A stretch of DNA of 64,000 bases from positions 248,001-312,000 of the forward strand of contig CAVXGU010000001.1 of the NCBI GenBank assembly GCA_963761615.1. Reading direction: 5' to 3'. Each line of letters opens with the position of its first letter. Positions within the stretch are counted from its first letter, which is position 1. Origin of the DNA: CAVXGU01 sp963761615 (lineage in GTDB: Bacteria; Acidobacteriota; Vicinamibacteria; Vicinamibacterales; CAVVIG01). The notes under the pieces are model-generated. The model did no database searches and was not told the DNA's origin. It saw only the letters and a list, made by a program, of their open reading frames with translations. The translations under genes were made by a program, and so were the position numbers. Shown piece by piece: positions 41,769-51,318 of this stretch.

Positions 41769-44700
41769 ATGGGAATCCACGTCGCGCTGTCTCACAAGAC
41801 CCGCTACCGGTACGACCGGTTGGTGGCGCTGTCGCCCCATCTCATCCGGCTCCGGCCGGCGCCGCACTGCCGGACGCCGATCCTCAGCTACTCGCTGACG
41901 GTCGCGCCGCGCACCCAGTTCGTCAACTGGCAGCAGGATCCGTACGGCAACTATCTCGCCCGCGTCGTGTTTCCCGAGCGGGCGCGCGAGCTGGTCGTCG
42001 ACGTGGATCTGGTTGCCGACCTCTCCGTCATCAATCCCTTCGACTTCTTCCTCGAGCCGGCGGCCGAGACGTACCCCTTCGTGTACGAGCCCTGGCTGGC
42101 GAAGGAGCTGGCGCCGTTCCTGGACGCGTCGCCGATGGGGCCGAGGCTGCGCGACCTGGTGCGCGGCATCGACCGCACGCCGTGCGCCACCGTCGACTTC
42201 CTCGTCGAGCTGAATCGACGCCTGTCCAAGGACGTCCGCTACGTGATTCGCCTGGAGTCCGGCGTGCAGACGCCGGAGCAGACGCTCGATCTCGGGAGCG
42301 GATCCTGCCGCGACAGCACCTGGCTCCTGGTCCACATCCTGCGGAATCTCGGCCTCGCCGCCCGGTTCGTGTCCGGCTACCTCATCCAGCTCGTGCCCGA
42401 CGTCAAGGCGCTCGACGGGCCGTCGGGTGCCGCGGCGGACTTCACCGACCTCCACGCCTGGGCGGAGGTGTACCTGCCCGGCGCGGGCTGGATTGGCCTG
42501 GACCCCACGTCGGGGTTGCTGGCGGGTGAAGGCCACCTGCCGCTGGCCGCGACGCCGAGCCCGGTCGGCGCGGCGCCGATCGCGGGCCTGGTCGAGACGT
42601 GCGAGTCGACGCTCGAGCACGAGATGAGCGTGCGCCGGGTCTTCGAATCACCGCGCGTCACGAAGCCGTACACCGACGAGCAATGGCGGCAGATCGACGC
42701 GCTCGGCCGGCGCCTCGACGCGGAGCTCTCCGCCGCCGACGTGCGGCTGACGATGGGCGGGGAGCCGACGTTCGTCTCGATCGACGACATGGAAGGCGCC
42801 GAGTGGAACACCGTCGCGCTCGGCGTGAAGAAGCGCGAGCTGGCGGGCCGGCTGCTGCGCCGGCTGAAAGCGCGCTTCGCCCCCGGCGGGCTCCTGCACC
42901 ACGGACAGGGCAAGTGGTATCCGGGCGAGTCGCTCCCGCGCTGGGCTCTCGGCTGCTGGTGGCGCCGGGACGGCGAGGCGATCTGGCGCGACGATGGCCT
43001 CATCGCGGACGAGGCGCGCGACTACGGCCACGGACGCCGCGAGGCCGGGCGCTTCATCACCGCGCTCGCCGACCGCCTCCGGGTCGACGCGGACCACGTG
43101 ATCCCGGCCCGCGAGGACGCCTGGTACTACCTGTGGAAGGAACGGCGGCTGCCGACCAACGTCGATCCGCTGAAGTCCGAGCTGAAGGATCCCGAGGCGC
43201 GCGTCCGCCTCGCCCGCATCTTCGATCGCGGGCTGGACGCCATCGTCGGCTACGTGCTGCCCGTGCGGCGCGAGACCACGCCGGGCGGCGATGCGCAATG
43301 GATGAGCGGCCGCTGGTTCCTGCGCTCGGAGCACATGTTCCTGATTCCGGGCGACTCGCCGATCGGCTATCGGCTGCCGCTCGACTCGCTGCCGTGGGTC
43401 GCACCCGAGGACGCGCCGCAGACCCGTGAACACGACCCGTTCGCCGGGCGCCCGCCGCTGCCTTCGCGTCAGGCATACATCCGGGGCGACGAGCGGACGC
43501 AGCCGGGTGGTCCCGGCGTGATCGAGCAGACACCGCCCCGGCCCGGCGACTCGGCGTCGGGCCTCGTCCGCACCGCCCTGTGCGTGGAGCCGCGTCACGG
43601 CCGGATCCACGTCTTCCTGCCGCCGGTGAACGCGACCGAGGACTACCTGGATCTCGTCGCGGCGATCGAGGAGACGGCGGCGGCGCTCGGCACGCCGATT
43701 GTGGTGGAGGGCACGCCGCCGCCGCCGGACCCCCGGCTGAACCACTTCTCGGTGACGCCGGATCCCGGGGTCATCGAAGTCAACCTCCACCCGTCGCTCG
43801 ACTGGGCCGAGATGGTCGAGCGCACGACGACGCTGTACGAGGAAGCCCGCCAGTCGCGGCTCGGCACCGAGAAGTTCATGCTGGACGGCCGCCACACCGG
43901 AACCGGCGGCGGCAATCACATCGTCATCGGCGGTCCGACGCCCGGCGACAGCCCGGTCCTCAGGCGGCCGGACCTGCTGCGCAGCCTCCTCGGCTACTGG
44001 CAGAACCACCCGTCGCTGTCGTACCTGTTCTCGGGGCTGTTCATCGGGCCGACGAGCCAGCATCCCCGCGTGGACGAAGCGCGCAGCGACTCGCTGCGCG
44101 AGCTCGAGATCGCGAACGCGCAGATTCCCGACCACGGCGTGGCGCCGTGGCTGGTCGACCGGATCTACCGCAACATCCTCGTCGACGCGACCGGCAACAC
44201 GCACCGCGCCGAGTTCTGCATCGACAAGCTCTACGCGCCCGACACGAGCGCGGACCGCCGGGGGCTCGTCGAGCTGCGCGCCTTCGAGATGCCGCCGCAC
44301 GCCCGGATGAGCCTGACGCAGCAGCTCCTGCTGCGCGCGCTCATCGCGTCGTTCTGGAAGGCGCCTTACGAGCGCCCGCTCGTCCGCTGGGGCACCGCGC
44401 TGCACGATCGCTTCCTGCTGCCGCACTTCGTGGCGCAGGACTTCGACGACGTGCTGGACGATCTGCAGCGGAGCGGGTACCCGCTGCAGCCCGGGTGGTT
44501 CGCGCCGCACCTCGAGTTCCGCTTTCCGTTCTACGGCGCGGCCGCCTGGCGGGGCCTCCACGTCGAGCTGCGCCAGGCGCTCGAGCCGTGGCACGTGATG
44601 GGCGAGGAGGCCGGCGCGGGTGGCACGGTGCGGTACGTGGACTCCTCGGTCGAGCGTCTGCAGGTCAAGGTGAGCGGGATGACGGGCTCGCGGCATATCA

Positions 44701-45104
44701 TGGCCTGCAACGGCCGCCGCGTTCCGCTCCATCCGACGGGCCGGCCCGGCGAGTTCGTCGCCGGCGTGCGATACCGGGCGTGGCAGCCGGCGAACTGCCT
44801 GCATCCGACGATTCCGGTGCACGCGCCGCTGGTCTTCGACGTCGTGGATACGTGGAACGATCGGGCGCTGGGAGGCTGCGTGTACCACGTCGCGCATCCG
44901 GGCGGACGGAACTACGAGACGTTCCCGGTGAACAGCTACGAAGCCGAGGGCCGGCGGCTCGCGCGCTTCTCGGGGATCGGCCACACGCCCGGCCCGGTCC
45001 GCGTGCCCGCCGAGGTGCGCGATCCTGACTGTCCGTTGACCCTCGACCTGCGCCGTCCGCCGTTGCGCGGCGTCGAACCGGAGACCGCGTCCGGGCCCGC
45101 ATGA
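41769..45104 (+). CDS. Transglutaminase-like / DUF2126 putative amidoligase fusion
   Basis: An 1111-residue cytoplasmic protein. Residues 1-85 form the bacterial transglutaminase N-terminal beta domain (LSHKTRYRYDRLVALSPH). The core has Cys near 180 (GSGSCRDSTWLL), His near 229 (DLHAWAEVYLPG) and Asp near 245 (IGLDPTSG). From about residue 310 a long DUF2126 region follows (VRLTMGGEPTFVSIDD, GGLLHHGQGKWYPGESLP, HTGTGGGNHIVIGG), annotated in Pfam as a putative amidoligase. The family is normally this long. It overlaps the next gene by 4 nt (ATGA). Two opposing chemistries, amide making and amide exchange or cleavage, are fused in one chain. Confidence 0.9.
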   Translation: MGIHVALSHKTRYRYDRLVALSPHLIRLRPAPHCRTPILSYSLTVAPRTQFVNWQQDPYGNYLARVVFPERARELVVDVDLVADLSVINPFDFFLEPAAETYPFVYEPWLAKELAPFLDASPMGPRLRDLVRGIDRTPCATVDFLVELNRRLSKDVRYVIRLESGVQTPEQTLDLGSGSCRDSTWLLVHILRNLGLAARFVSGYLIQLVPDVKALDGPSGAAADFTDLHAWAEVYLPGAGWIGLDPTSGLLAGEGHLPLAATPSPVGAAPIAGLVETCESTLEHEMSVRRVFESPRVTKPYTDEQWRQIDALGRRLDAELSAADVRLTMGGEPTFVSIDDMEGAEWNTVALGVKKRELAGRLLRRLKARFAPGGLLHHGQGKWYPGESLPRWALGCWWRRDGEAIWRDDGLIADEARDYGHGRREAGRFITALADRLRVDADHVIPAREDAWYYLWKERRLPTNVDPLKSELKDPEARVRLARIFDRGLDAIVGYVLPVRRETTPGGDAQWMSGRWFLRSEHMFLIPGDSPIGYRLPLDSLPWVAPEDAPQTREHDPFAGRPPLPSRQAYIRGDERTQPGGPGVIEQTPPRPGDSASGLVRTALCVEPRHGRIHVFLPPVNATEDYLDLVAAIEETAAALGTPIVVEGTPPPPDPRLNHFSVTPDPGVIEVNLHPSLDWAEMVERTTTLYEEARQSRLGTEKFMLDGRHTGTGGGNHIVIGGPTPGDSPVLRRPDLLRSLLGYWQNHPSLSYLFSGLFIGPTSQHPRVDEARSDSLRELEIANAQIPDHGVAPWLVDRIYRNILVDATGNTHRAEFCIDKLYAPDTSADRRGLVELRAFEMPPHARMSLTQQLLLRALIASFWKAPYERPLVRWGTALHDRFLLPHFVAQDFDDVLDDLQRSGYPLQPGWFAPHLEFRFPFYGAAAWRGLHVELRQALEPWHVMGEEAGAGGTVRYVDSSVERLQVKVSGMTGSRHIMACNGRRVPLHPTGRPGEFVAGVRYRAWQPANCLHPTIPVHAPLVFDVVDTWNDRALGGCVYHVAHPGGRNYETFPVNSYEAEGRRLARFSGIGHTPGPVRVPAEVRDPDCPLTLDLRRPPLRGVEPETASGPA

Positions 45105-47626
45105 GCACGACGCGCGCGGATCTGCACGGCCCCGCCGCGCCGTGGCGCCTGCTCGAGGGCTATCGACCCCTGGCGGACGTCTACGACGAGCTGGCGGCCG
45201 CCGACGGCCGGCCGCGCCCCCACTGCGCGACGTTCGTGAACTCGATCGAGGAGCTCGGACGCCACGAGCTGGCGTCGCGGTGGGAGAGCGCCAAGCGCGT
45301 GATCCGCGACAACGGCGTGACCTACAACGTCTACGGCGATCCGCAGGGCGTGGATCGCCCCTGGACGCTGGACATGGTGCCGCTCCTCATGGCTCCGGCC
45401 GAGTGGAGCCGCATCGAGGGCGCGCTGCTCCAGCGCTCGCGGCTGATCAACCTCGTCCTCAAGGATCTCTACGGTCGGCAGCGCCTACTTCACGAAGGTC
45501 TGCTGCCGCCCCGCCTGGTCCTGGCGAACCCCGCCTTTCTGCGGCCCTGCCGCGGCGTGTCCGTGCCCGACGATGTCTACGTGCACCTGCTCGCGGTCGA
45601 TCTCGCGCGCTCCCTCGACGGACAGTGGCGCGTGATCGCCTACCGCGCCCAGGCGCCGTCGGGCGCGGGGTACGCGCTCGAGAACCGGATCGTCCTGTCG
45701 AGGAGCCTGCCCGAGGCGTTCCGCGACTGCCACGTGCAGCGCCTCGGAGGCTTCTTCCGCATGTTTCACGATCAGGTGACGATGCTCGCGCCGCCCGATC
45801 GCCGGGACCATCCGCGCGTCGTGCTCCTCACGCCCGGTCCGCTCAACGAGACGTACTTCGAACACGCGTACCTGGCGCGCTACCTCGGCTTCACGCTCGT
45901 GGAGGGCGGAGATCTCACCGTCCGTGACAGCCGCGTCTTCATCAAGACCCTCGAGGGGCTGCGGCAGGTCGACGTGATCTTCCGGCGGCTCGACGACGAC
46001 TACTGCGATCCGCTCGAGCTCCGATCGGACTCGACCCTCGGCGTCGCGGGCTTGATGGAGGCGGTCCGCACGGGTCACGTCACGGTGGCGAACGCCCTGG
46101 GGTCGGGTCTCGTCGAGGCGCCCGCCATCGCGGCGTTCATGCCGGACCTGTGCCGTGCGCTGCTGGGCGAGGAGCTGCTGCTCGCGCCGGCGCGGTCGTG
46201 GTGGTGCGGTCACCCCGACGACCTGCAGTACGTGCTCGCACACCTCAGCGAGCTCGTCATCAAGCCGGCCTTCTCGCGCTCGTCGTGGCAGCCGGTGTTC
46301 GGCAGGACCCTGAGCGGGGAGCAGAAGGGCGCGCTGCGCAGCGCGCTGCTCGCGCGCCCGGAGGAGTACGTCGCCCAGTCCGAGGTCGCGCTGTCCATGG
46401 CCCCGGTCTGGAACGGCGAGGAGCTCGAGGCCCGCCAGCTGGTGCTCCGCGTGTACGTGGCGACCGCCGGCGACCGCTCGGCCGTGATGCCCGGCGGGCT
46501 CACCCGCGTCGGGGCGGCGAGCGACGTGCCGATCGTCTCGATGCAGCGCGGCGGCGGCAGCAAGGACACGTGGGTCGTGCCGGACGGATCCGAGGCGGCG
46601 GCGTCGCTCGTCGAGCCGCGGCGTCTGAGCGTGCGGCGCGAGCGGCTCGACGCCGTGCTGCCCAGCCGGGTCGCGGACAACCTGTTCTGGCTCGCGCGTC
46701 ACATCGAGCGCGCCGAACAGGCGTCGCGGCTCCTGCGCAGCCTCGTGACCTACCTGACGCGCGAGGACATCTCCGAGGACAGCCCGGAACTGATCGCGCT
46801 GCTGCACGTGCTGGTGTCGGTGGATCTGCTGCCGGAGCCGCTGCGCGAGCGGCGGCCGCTGTCGTCGCTCGAGCAGCAGCTTTCCCAGCTCTTCGCCTTC
46901 GACGGTCCGGCAGCGATCCTCCGGCCGGCGCTCGGCGAAGTGCGGCGGATCGCGGCGGCCGTCCGGGATCGGCTGTCCCTCGACACCTGGCGCATCCTCA
47001 ATCAGCTGCAGCAGGACTTCCGCCTGCGCCACGGCCGCGTCAAGTTCGACGACGTGCTCGTGCACCTGAACCGCATCATCACGGACCTGGCCGCCTTCAG
47101 CGGCATGGAAATGGAGAACATGACGCACGGCCACGGCTGGCTCTTCCTCGAGATCGGCCGCCGCGTCGAGCGGTCGCTCGGGACGATCCGCCTGGTGCGC
47201 GCGTCGATCGACGCGCTCCCGTCCTACGTGGCGATGCTCGAGCCGCTGCTCGACGTCGCCGACAGCGCGATGACCTACCGCCGCCGCTACTTCGCCGAGG
47301 CTCAGCTGCCGCCCGTGCTCGACCTGCTGCTCGCCGATGCGACCAACCCGCGCGCCGTGGCCTTCCAGCTGTCGGCGCTCGCGAGCCTGCTCGCCCAGCT
47401 GCCGCTCGATCCCCGGGCGCCCTCGCCGACGCGCGAGCAGCGGCTGCTCGCCCACGCGGTCGAGGCGCTCGCGGGCGCCGACTTCGACGGCCTCAGCCTG
47501 CCGGGCGCCGACGTGGCGTTCGACCAGCTGGCCCAGTTGCTGGACGCGCTCGAGGGTGATCTGCGCGGCGTCTCCGACACGGTGACGTTCCACTACTTCA
47601 GCCATGCCGAGCAACACGTCCGCTGA
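45101..47626 (+). CDS. Fused circularly permuted ATP-grasp and alpha-E protein
   Basis: An 841-residue fusion of the two families encoded separately at 39269-41760. Residues 1-510 are ATP-grasp (VTYNVYGDPQGVDRPWTLDM, APSGAGYALENR, VDVIFRRLDDDYCDP, RGGGSKDTWVVP). Residues 525-835 are alpha-E (LPSRVADNLFWLARHIERAEQ, GHGWLFLEIGRRVERSLGTI). No signal peptide is present. The two halves face the same substrate by construction, which implies that the separate versions upstream also form a complex. It overlaps the preceding gene by 4 nt and the following gene by 23 nt. Confidence 0.9.
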   Translation: MSTTRADLHGPAAPWRLLEGYRPLADVYDELAAADGRPRPHCATFVNSIEELGRHELASRWESAKRVIRDNGVTYNVYGDPQGVDRPWTLDMVPLLMAPAEWSRIEGALLQRSRLINLVLKDLYGRQRLLHEGLLPPRLVLANPAFLRPCRGVSVPDDVYVHLLAVDLARSLDGQWRVIAYRAQAPSGAGYALENRIVLSRSLPEAFRDCHVQRLGGFFRMFHDQVTMLAPPDRRDHPRVVLLTPGPLNETYFEHAYLARYLGFTLVEGGDLTVRDSRVFIKTLEGLRQVDVIFRRLDDDYCDPLELRSDSTLGVAGLMEAVRTGHVTVANALGSGLVEAPAIAAFMPDLCRALLGEELLLAPARSWWCGHPDDLQYVLAHLSELVIKPAFSRSSWQPVFGRTLSGEQKGALRSALLARPEEYVAQSEVALSMAPVWNGEELEARQLVLRVYVATAGDRSAVMPGGLTRVGAASDVPIVSMQRGGGSKDTWVVPDGSEAAASLVEPRRLSVRRERLDAVLPSRVADNLFWLARHIERAEQASRLLRSLVTYLTREDISEDSPELIALLHVLVSVDLLPEPLRERRPLSSLEQQLSQLFAFDGPAAILRPALGEVRRIAAAVRDRLSLDTWRILNQLQQDFRLRHGRVKFDDVLVHLNRIITDLAAFSGMEMENMTHGHGWLFLEIGRRVERSLGTIRLVRASIDALPSYVAMLEPLLDVADSAMTYRRRYFAEAQLPPVLDLLLADATNPRAVAFQLSALASLLAQLPLDPRAPSPTREQRLLAHAVEALAGADFDGLSLPGADVAFDQLAQLLDALEGDLRGVSDTVTFHYFSHAEQHVR

Positions 47627-48500
47627 CGCCGCTCCGGCCCCCGTCACCTACGACGTCACCCACGCGACGACCTACGCGTACAGCCAGGCCGTCTCGGTCT
47701 CGCACCACCTCGCCCGGCTGGTGCCCCGGGTGTTTCCGGGCCAGGACCGGATCGACCACCGGCTGGACGTCGAGCCGCCGCCGGCCGTGGTGCGGCCGCA
47801 CGAGGACTACTTCGGCAACGCCGTCACGTTCTTCATCATGGAGCGCGCCCACACGGAGCTGACGGTGCGCGCGCGGAGCCGGGTCACCGTCCACCCCAGG
47901 AGCCTCCCGCCTTTCGACAACACGCCCCCCTGGGAACAGGCGCGCCACTACGACCTGCTTCCGCTCGAGGCGATCGAGTGCCTGTTCGACTCGGCGACGA
48001 TCACCGTGAGCGACCGGATCGCCGCCTACGCGCATCCGTCGTTCACGCCGCGGCGGCCGCTGCTCGAGGCCGTGCGGGATCTGATCGGCCGGATTCACGC
48101 CGACTTCGCGTTCGATCCCGAAGCGACGACCGTCGCGACGCCGCTCGCGGAGCTGCTGTCGCTGCGGCGCGGCGTCTGCCAGGACTTTGCGCGCCTCGGC
48201 ATCGCCTGCCTTCGCGCGCAGGGCCTCGCGGCCCGCTACGTGAGCGGCTACCTGGAGACGCTCCCGCCGCCAGGAGCGCAGCGCCTCGCCGGCGCGGACG
48301 CGTCGCATGCCTGGCTGGCCGTGTACTGCCCCGGCCTCGGGTGGGTCGACGTGGATCCGACCAACGACCTGTTCCCGTCGACCACGCACGTCACGCTCGC
48401 GTGGGGACGCGACTACGCCGACGTGAGTCCCGTGCGGGGCGTGATTCTCGGCGGCGGGCAGCACGCGCTGCGCGTGAGCGTGGACGTGCTTCGCGCCTGA
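47604..48500 (+). CDS. Transglutaminase-like family protein
   Basis: A 298-residue transglutaminase-like cysteine enzyme with the N-terminal beta domain (VTHATTYAYSQAVSVSHHLARL) and a papain-like core with Cys near residue 192 (GVCQDFARLG), His near 235 (ASHAWLAVYCPG) and Asp near 250 (VDVDPTND), an intact triad. No signal peptide is present. It is the last gene of the ATP-grasp/alpha-E block, overlapping the previous gene by 23 nt. It may hydrolyse or exchange amide bonds made by the ligases. Confidence 0.9.
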   Translation: MPSNTSADAAPAPVTYDVTHATTYAYSQAVSVSHHLARLVPRVFPGQDRIDHRLDVEPPPAVVRPHEDYFGNAVTFFIMERAHTELTVRARSRVTVHPRSLPPFDNTPPWEQARHYDLLPLEAIECLFDSATITVSDRIAAYAHPSFTPRRPLLEAVRDLIGRIHADFAFDPEATTVATPLAELLSLRRGVCQDFARLGIACLRAQGLAARYVSGYLETLPPPGAQRLAGADASHAWLAVYCPGLGWVDVDPTNDLFPSTTHVTLAWGRDYADVSPVRGVILGGGQHALRVSVDVLRA

Positions 48501-48539
48501 CGCACGCTGCCGCCGACACATTCTCGGCGCCGCGCGAGC

Positions 48540-49259
48540 TTGATATTTTGGAAGGCCGACGGTATCGTGACGAAGCCGTATGACCTGCGATTCGTGGCCG
48601 CTCGCCATCTGAAGGCCGTTCGCACCTGTGCACCCGATGCGGCGCTCGTGTTCGATACAATCGATCTCCACTTCCCGCGTGAGTACCGCGCCGCGCGGCT
48701 GACGGGCAGCGTGCCGCGCCTTCAGGGGGCCCTCAAGCTCAAGCGCACCGAGCTGGCCATCGCGAGAGCGGCGGCGGTGACGCTGGTCGCGAGCGACCGC
48801 GAGAAGGCGCGGCTCGAAGGGGAAGACCCGCGGATTGCCGTGCGGGTGGTTCCGAACGTGCACGAGGTGCGTTCGTCGCCGGCGGGCCCCGACGCCCGGT
48901 GGGATCTGTTGTTTCTGGGAGCGTACACGTTCGATCCGAATGTCGATGCGATGGTCCACTTCGTGCGGGACGTGCTGCCGGAGGTGCGGCGCAGACTGCC
49001 CGGCATCAGACTGTTCGTGGCCGGAGCCGATCCGACTCCCGAGATCCACGCCCTCGCTGGTGAGGGTGTCGTGGTGACGGGTTGGTACCTGCGGGCGCTG
49101 GACCCTGGTCTTCGCGCCGCCGTGATCGACGACGTCGTCCTGGAGCGCCGTCTGCACGGAGACAATCTCGGGATTCGCGAGCGCGGCTCCCGCAATGATT
49201 ACGTCAGGATTCTCAAGAACGCGCTCGACCGGCGGCGACGAGAGGCGCCGATGCGATGA
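48540..49259 (+). pseudogene. Remnant of a glycosyltransferase (GT4/GT1-like)
   Basis: The frame is open for 239 residues, but only the middle matches a glycosyltransferase: ALVFDTIDLHFPREYRAA, ARAAAVTLVASDREKARL, VVPNVHEV, LLFLGAYTFDPNVDAMVHF and RLFVAGADPTPEI. The N-terminal acceptor domain is cut short. The similarity breaks after VVVTGWY near 49085, just before the donor-binding half. The last 55 residues (ending RRRREAPMR) are unrelated and may be the end of another lost gene. The stop overlaps the ABC transporter start (ATGA). Confidence 0.6.
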
Positions 49260-50950
49260 ACGTGCGCGTCTGGCGTGAGTACTTCGGCTATTTCCACGGG
49301 ATGGCCCGGGGCGTGGTGCTCGGCGCGCTGCTGGCCATCGTGGCCGGCGTGCTGCTCCTCCCCGTGCCGCTGCTCATCGGATTCGCGTTCGACAAGCTGA
49401 TTCCCTCGGGGCGGCTGGGCCCGCTCACGGCGCTGGGCGCCGGAATCCTGCTGCTGTACATCATCGACGGCGCCGCGATGATCTGGACGCGCGTCGCCAT
49501 CCTCCGGGTGACCAAGGAGGCGACCGCCCGCCTGCAGCGGCGTGCGGTCGCGAAGCTCGTGGCGGCCTCGCGCAGCTACTACGACGCGCGCGAGACGGCG
49601 GACATCCACGACGTCGTCGTTCAGGAGTCGCAGCGCGTGGACGCGATGAGCCAGGCGCTGCTCGCCGAGCTGGCGCCGGCGGTGGTGCTCAGCGTCGGCA
49701 TGGCGATCGTGCTCGCCTGGATCAACTGGATGCTCTTCCTGGCGATGTTGATCGTGCTGCCGCTCAACATCGTCGCGGCGCGCCGCATGGGCCGGCTCGT
49801 GCGCCGCGAGATCGAGCAGGTGCACCGCCTCTTCGCGCGATTCAGCGGCGGCATCCTGCACCTCGTCCGCGCCGTCGACCTGATGCGCGTGCAGACCGCC
49901 GAGGACGTCGAAGCGCACCGGCAGACGCGTCACATCGAGCACCTGCGCGACTCGAGCCGACGCGCGGCGGCCCTGGCCGCGTCGTACACCGTCGTCCAGC
50001 AGAGCCTGATCGCGATGGCCGGCGTGGTCGTCCTGGTCGTGGGCGGTGCGGCGGCCGTGGCCGGGCGGATGACCGTCGGCAGCCTCCTCTCGTACTTCGC
50101 CGGCCTGCTGCTGCTCAGAAACCCGCTGCAGACGATGATGAGGAACCTGCCGATCATCATGGATGGACGTCAGGCGCTCGCGAGACTGACGACGTTCTTC
50201 GACGAGGAGGAGCGGGAACCGTACCAGGGCGGCCGGGCGATTCCGTTCAGCGGCGCGATCGCCCTGCGCGACGTCACCTTCGGCTACGGCACGAAGCCCG
50301 TCCTGAAGGACGTGTCGCTGAGCATCGTGCCGGGCGAGACCGTGGCTCTCATCGGACCGAACGGATCCGGCAAGAGCACCATCGTCAACCTGATCCTGGG
50401 TTTCTACCGGCCGCAGCAGGGCACCGTGACGGCCGACGGGGTGAGCTTCGACGACCTCGACGTGCGCGAGCTCCGCCGGCACATCGGCGTCGTCCGCCAG
50501 GACCCGTTCATCGTTCCCGGAACGATCCGGGACAACCTCCTGTACGGCCTGCTGGATCCCGGCCCGAACGTCGAGGAGCAGATGCGGGCGGCGACCCGGG
50601 AAGCGGGCGTGGACGCCTTCGTCTCGCGCCTGGATCGTGGCTACGACACGAACATCGGCGAGGACGGCCACCTGCTGTCCGGGGGCCAGCGACAGCGTGT
50701 CGCACTGGCGCGCGCGCTCATCGGCGGCCCGTCGCTCCTCATCCTCGACGAGCCGATGAACCACCTGGACGAGTCCGACGGCGCGCGCTTCCTGGCGCGT
50801 CTGATGGCGATGTCCAGCGCGCCGGCCGTGCTGATCATCAGCCACCGGGACGAGGCCGTGACGCTGGCGGATCGCGTGTACCGCCTCGACGCCGGCCGCA
50901 TCTCGTCCGGACAGGGCGGGCGGCGGGTGCCCGCCGCCGCGGTCCCATGA
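49256..50950 (+). CDS. ABC transporter, fused permease/ATPase (exporter type)
   Basis: A 564-residue half-transporter. A six-helix membrane domain (residues 15-300; for example VLGALLAIVAGVLLLPVPLLIGF) is followed by an ATPase with Walker A GPNGSGKST, Q-loop VVRQDPFIVPGT, signature LSGGQRQRVALARAL, Walker B LLILDEP and the switch His in ISHRDE. All catalytic parts are intact, so as a homodimer it should export lipids, peptides or glycans. Broken glycosyltransferase and nucleotidyltransferase genes flank it, so its original substrate cluster seems lost. Confidence 0.92.
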   Translation: MNVRVWREYFGYFHGMARGVVLGALLAIVAGVLLLPVPLLIGFAFDKLIPSGRLGPLTALGAGILLLYIIDGAAMIWTRVAILRVTKEATARLQRRAVAKLVAASRSYYDARETADIHDVVVQESQRVDAMSQALLAELAPAVVLSVGMAIVLAWINWMLFLAMLIVLPLNIVAARRMGRLVRREIEQVHRLFARFSGGILHLVRAVDLMRVQTAEDVEAHRQTRHIEHLRDSSRRAAALAASYTVVQQSLIAMAGVVVLVVGGAAAVAGRMTVGSLLSYFAGLLLLRNPLQTMMRNLPIIMDGRQALARLTTFFDEEEREPYQGGRAIPFSGAIALRDVTFGYGTKPVLKDVSLSIVPGETVALIGPNGSGKSTIVNLILGFYRPQQGTVTADGVSFDDLDVRELRRHIGVVRQDPFIVPGTIRDNLLYGLLDPGPNVEEQMRAATREAGVDAFVSRLDRGYDTNIGEDGHLLSGGQRQRVALARALIGGPSLLILDEPMNHLDESDGARFLARLMAMSSAPAVLIISHRDEAVTLADRVYRLDAGRISSGQGGRRVPAAAVP

Positions 50951-51318
50951 CGATGAGGAGACGCGGGCGCGCCGGCTCCCGCTGGCCCTCGCCATCGCAG
51001 GAGCTGCTCCTGCGCGCGATCTTCGACAGCCGGGATCGCAGCGCCGCCGCATGGGACCAGTGGCAGTCCTCGGTCGACATCGAAGCCATCGACAGCGGAT
51101 CCTGCCCCTCGCCTATCGCAGTCTGACCGAACGTGGCGTGTCCTCGCCGCTCGTGAAGCGGCTGAAGGGCGTTCATTGCCAGAGCTGGTTCAAGAACCAG
51201 CTGCTGTTCGAGCGCATGGCGGCGTTCCTGCGGAGACTCGAGCGCGCCGAGGTGCCGGCGCTCGTCCTGAAAGGCGCCGCGCTGACGACCCTCTCCTACC
51301 GTGACGAGGCCGTGCGAC
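50947..51318 (+). pseudogene. 5' fragment of a nucleotidyltransferase-family gene (NTP_transf_5 type)
   Basis: The first frame reads PSQELLLRAIFDSRDRSAAAW then QWQSSVDIEAID. After a one-base shift near 51095 the next frame continues QRILPLAYRSLTERG, LVKRLKGVHCQSWFKNQLLF and VPALVLKGAALTTLSYRDEA. Together these match the N-terminal third of the uncharacterised nucleotidyltransferase family, PF14907-like as I recall. The gene is cut at the junction near 51318 by the convergent permease stop, losing the catalytic part. It starts 4 nt inside the ABC gene end, so it was once in that operon. Confidence 0.6.
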
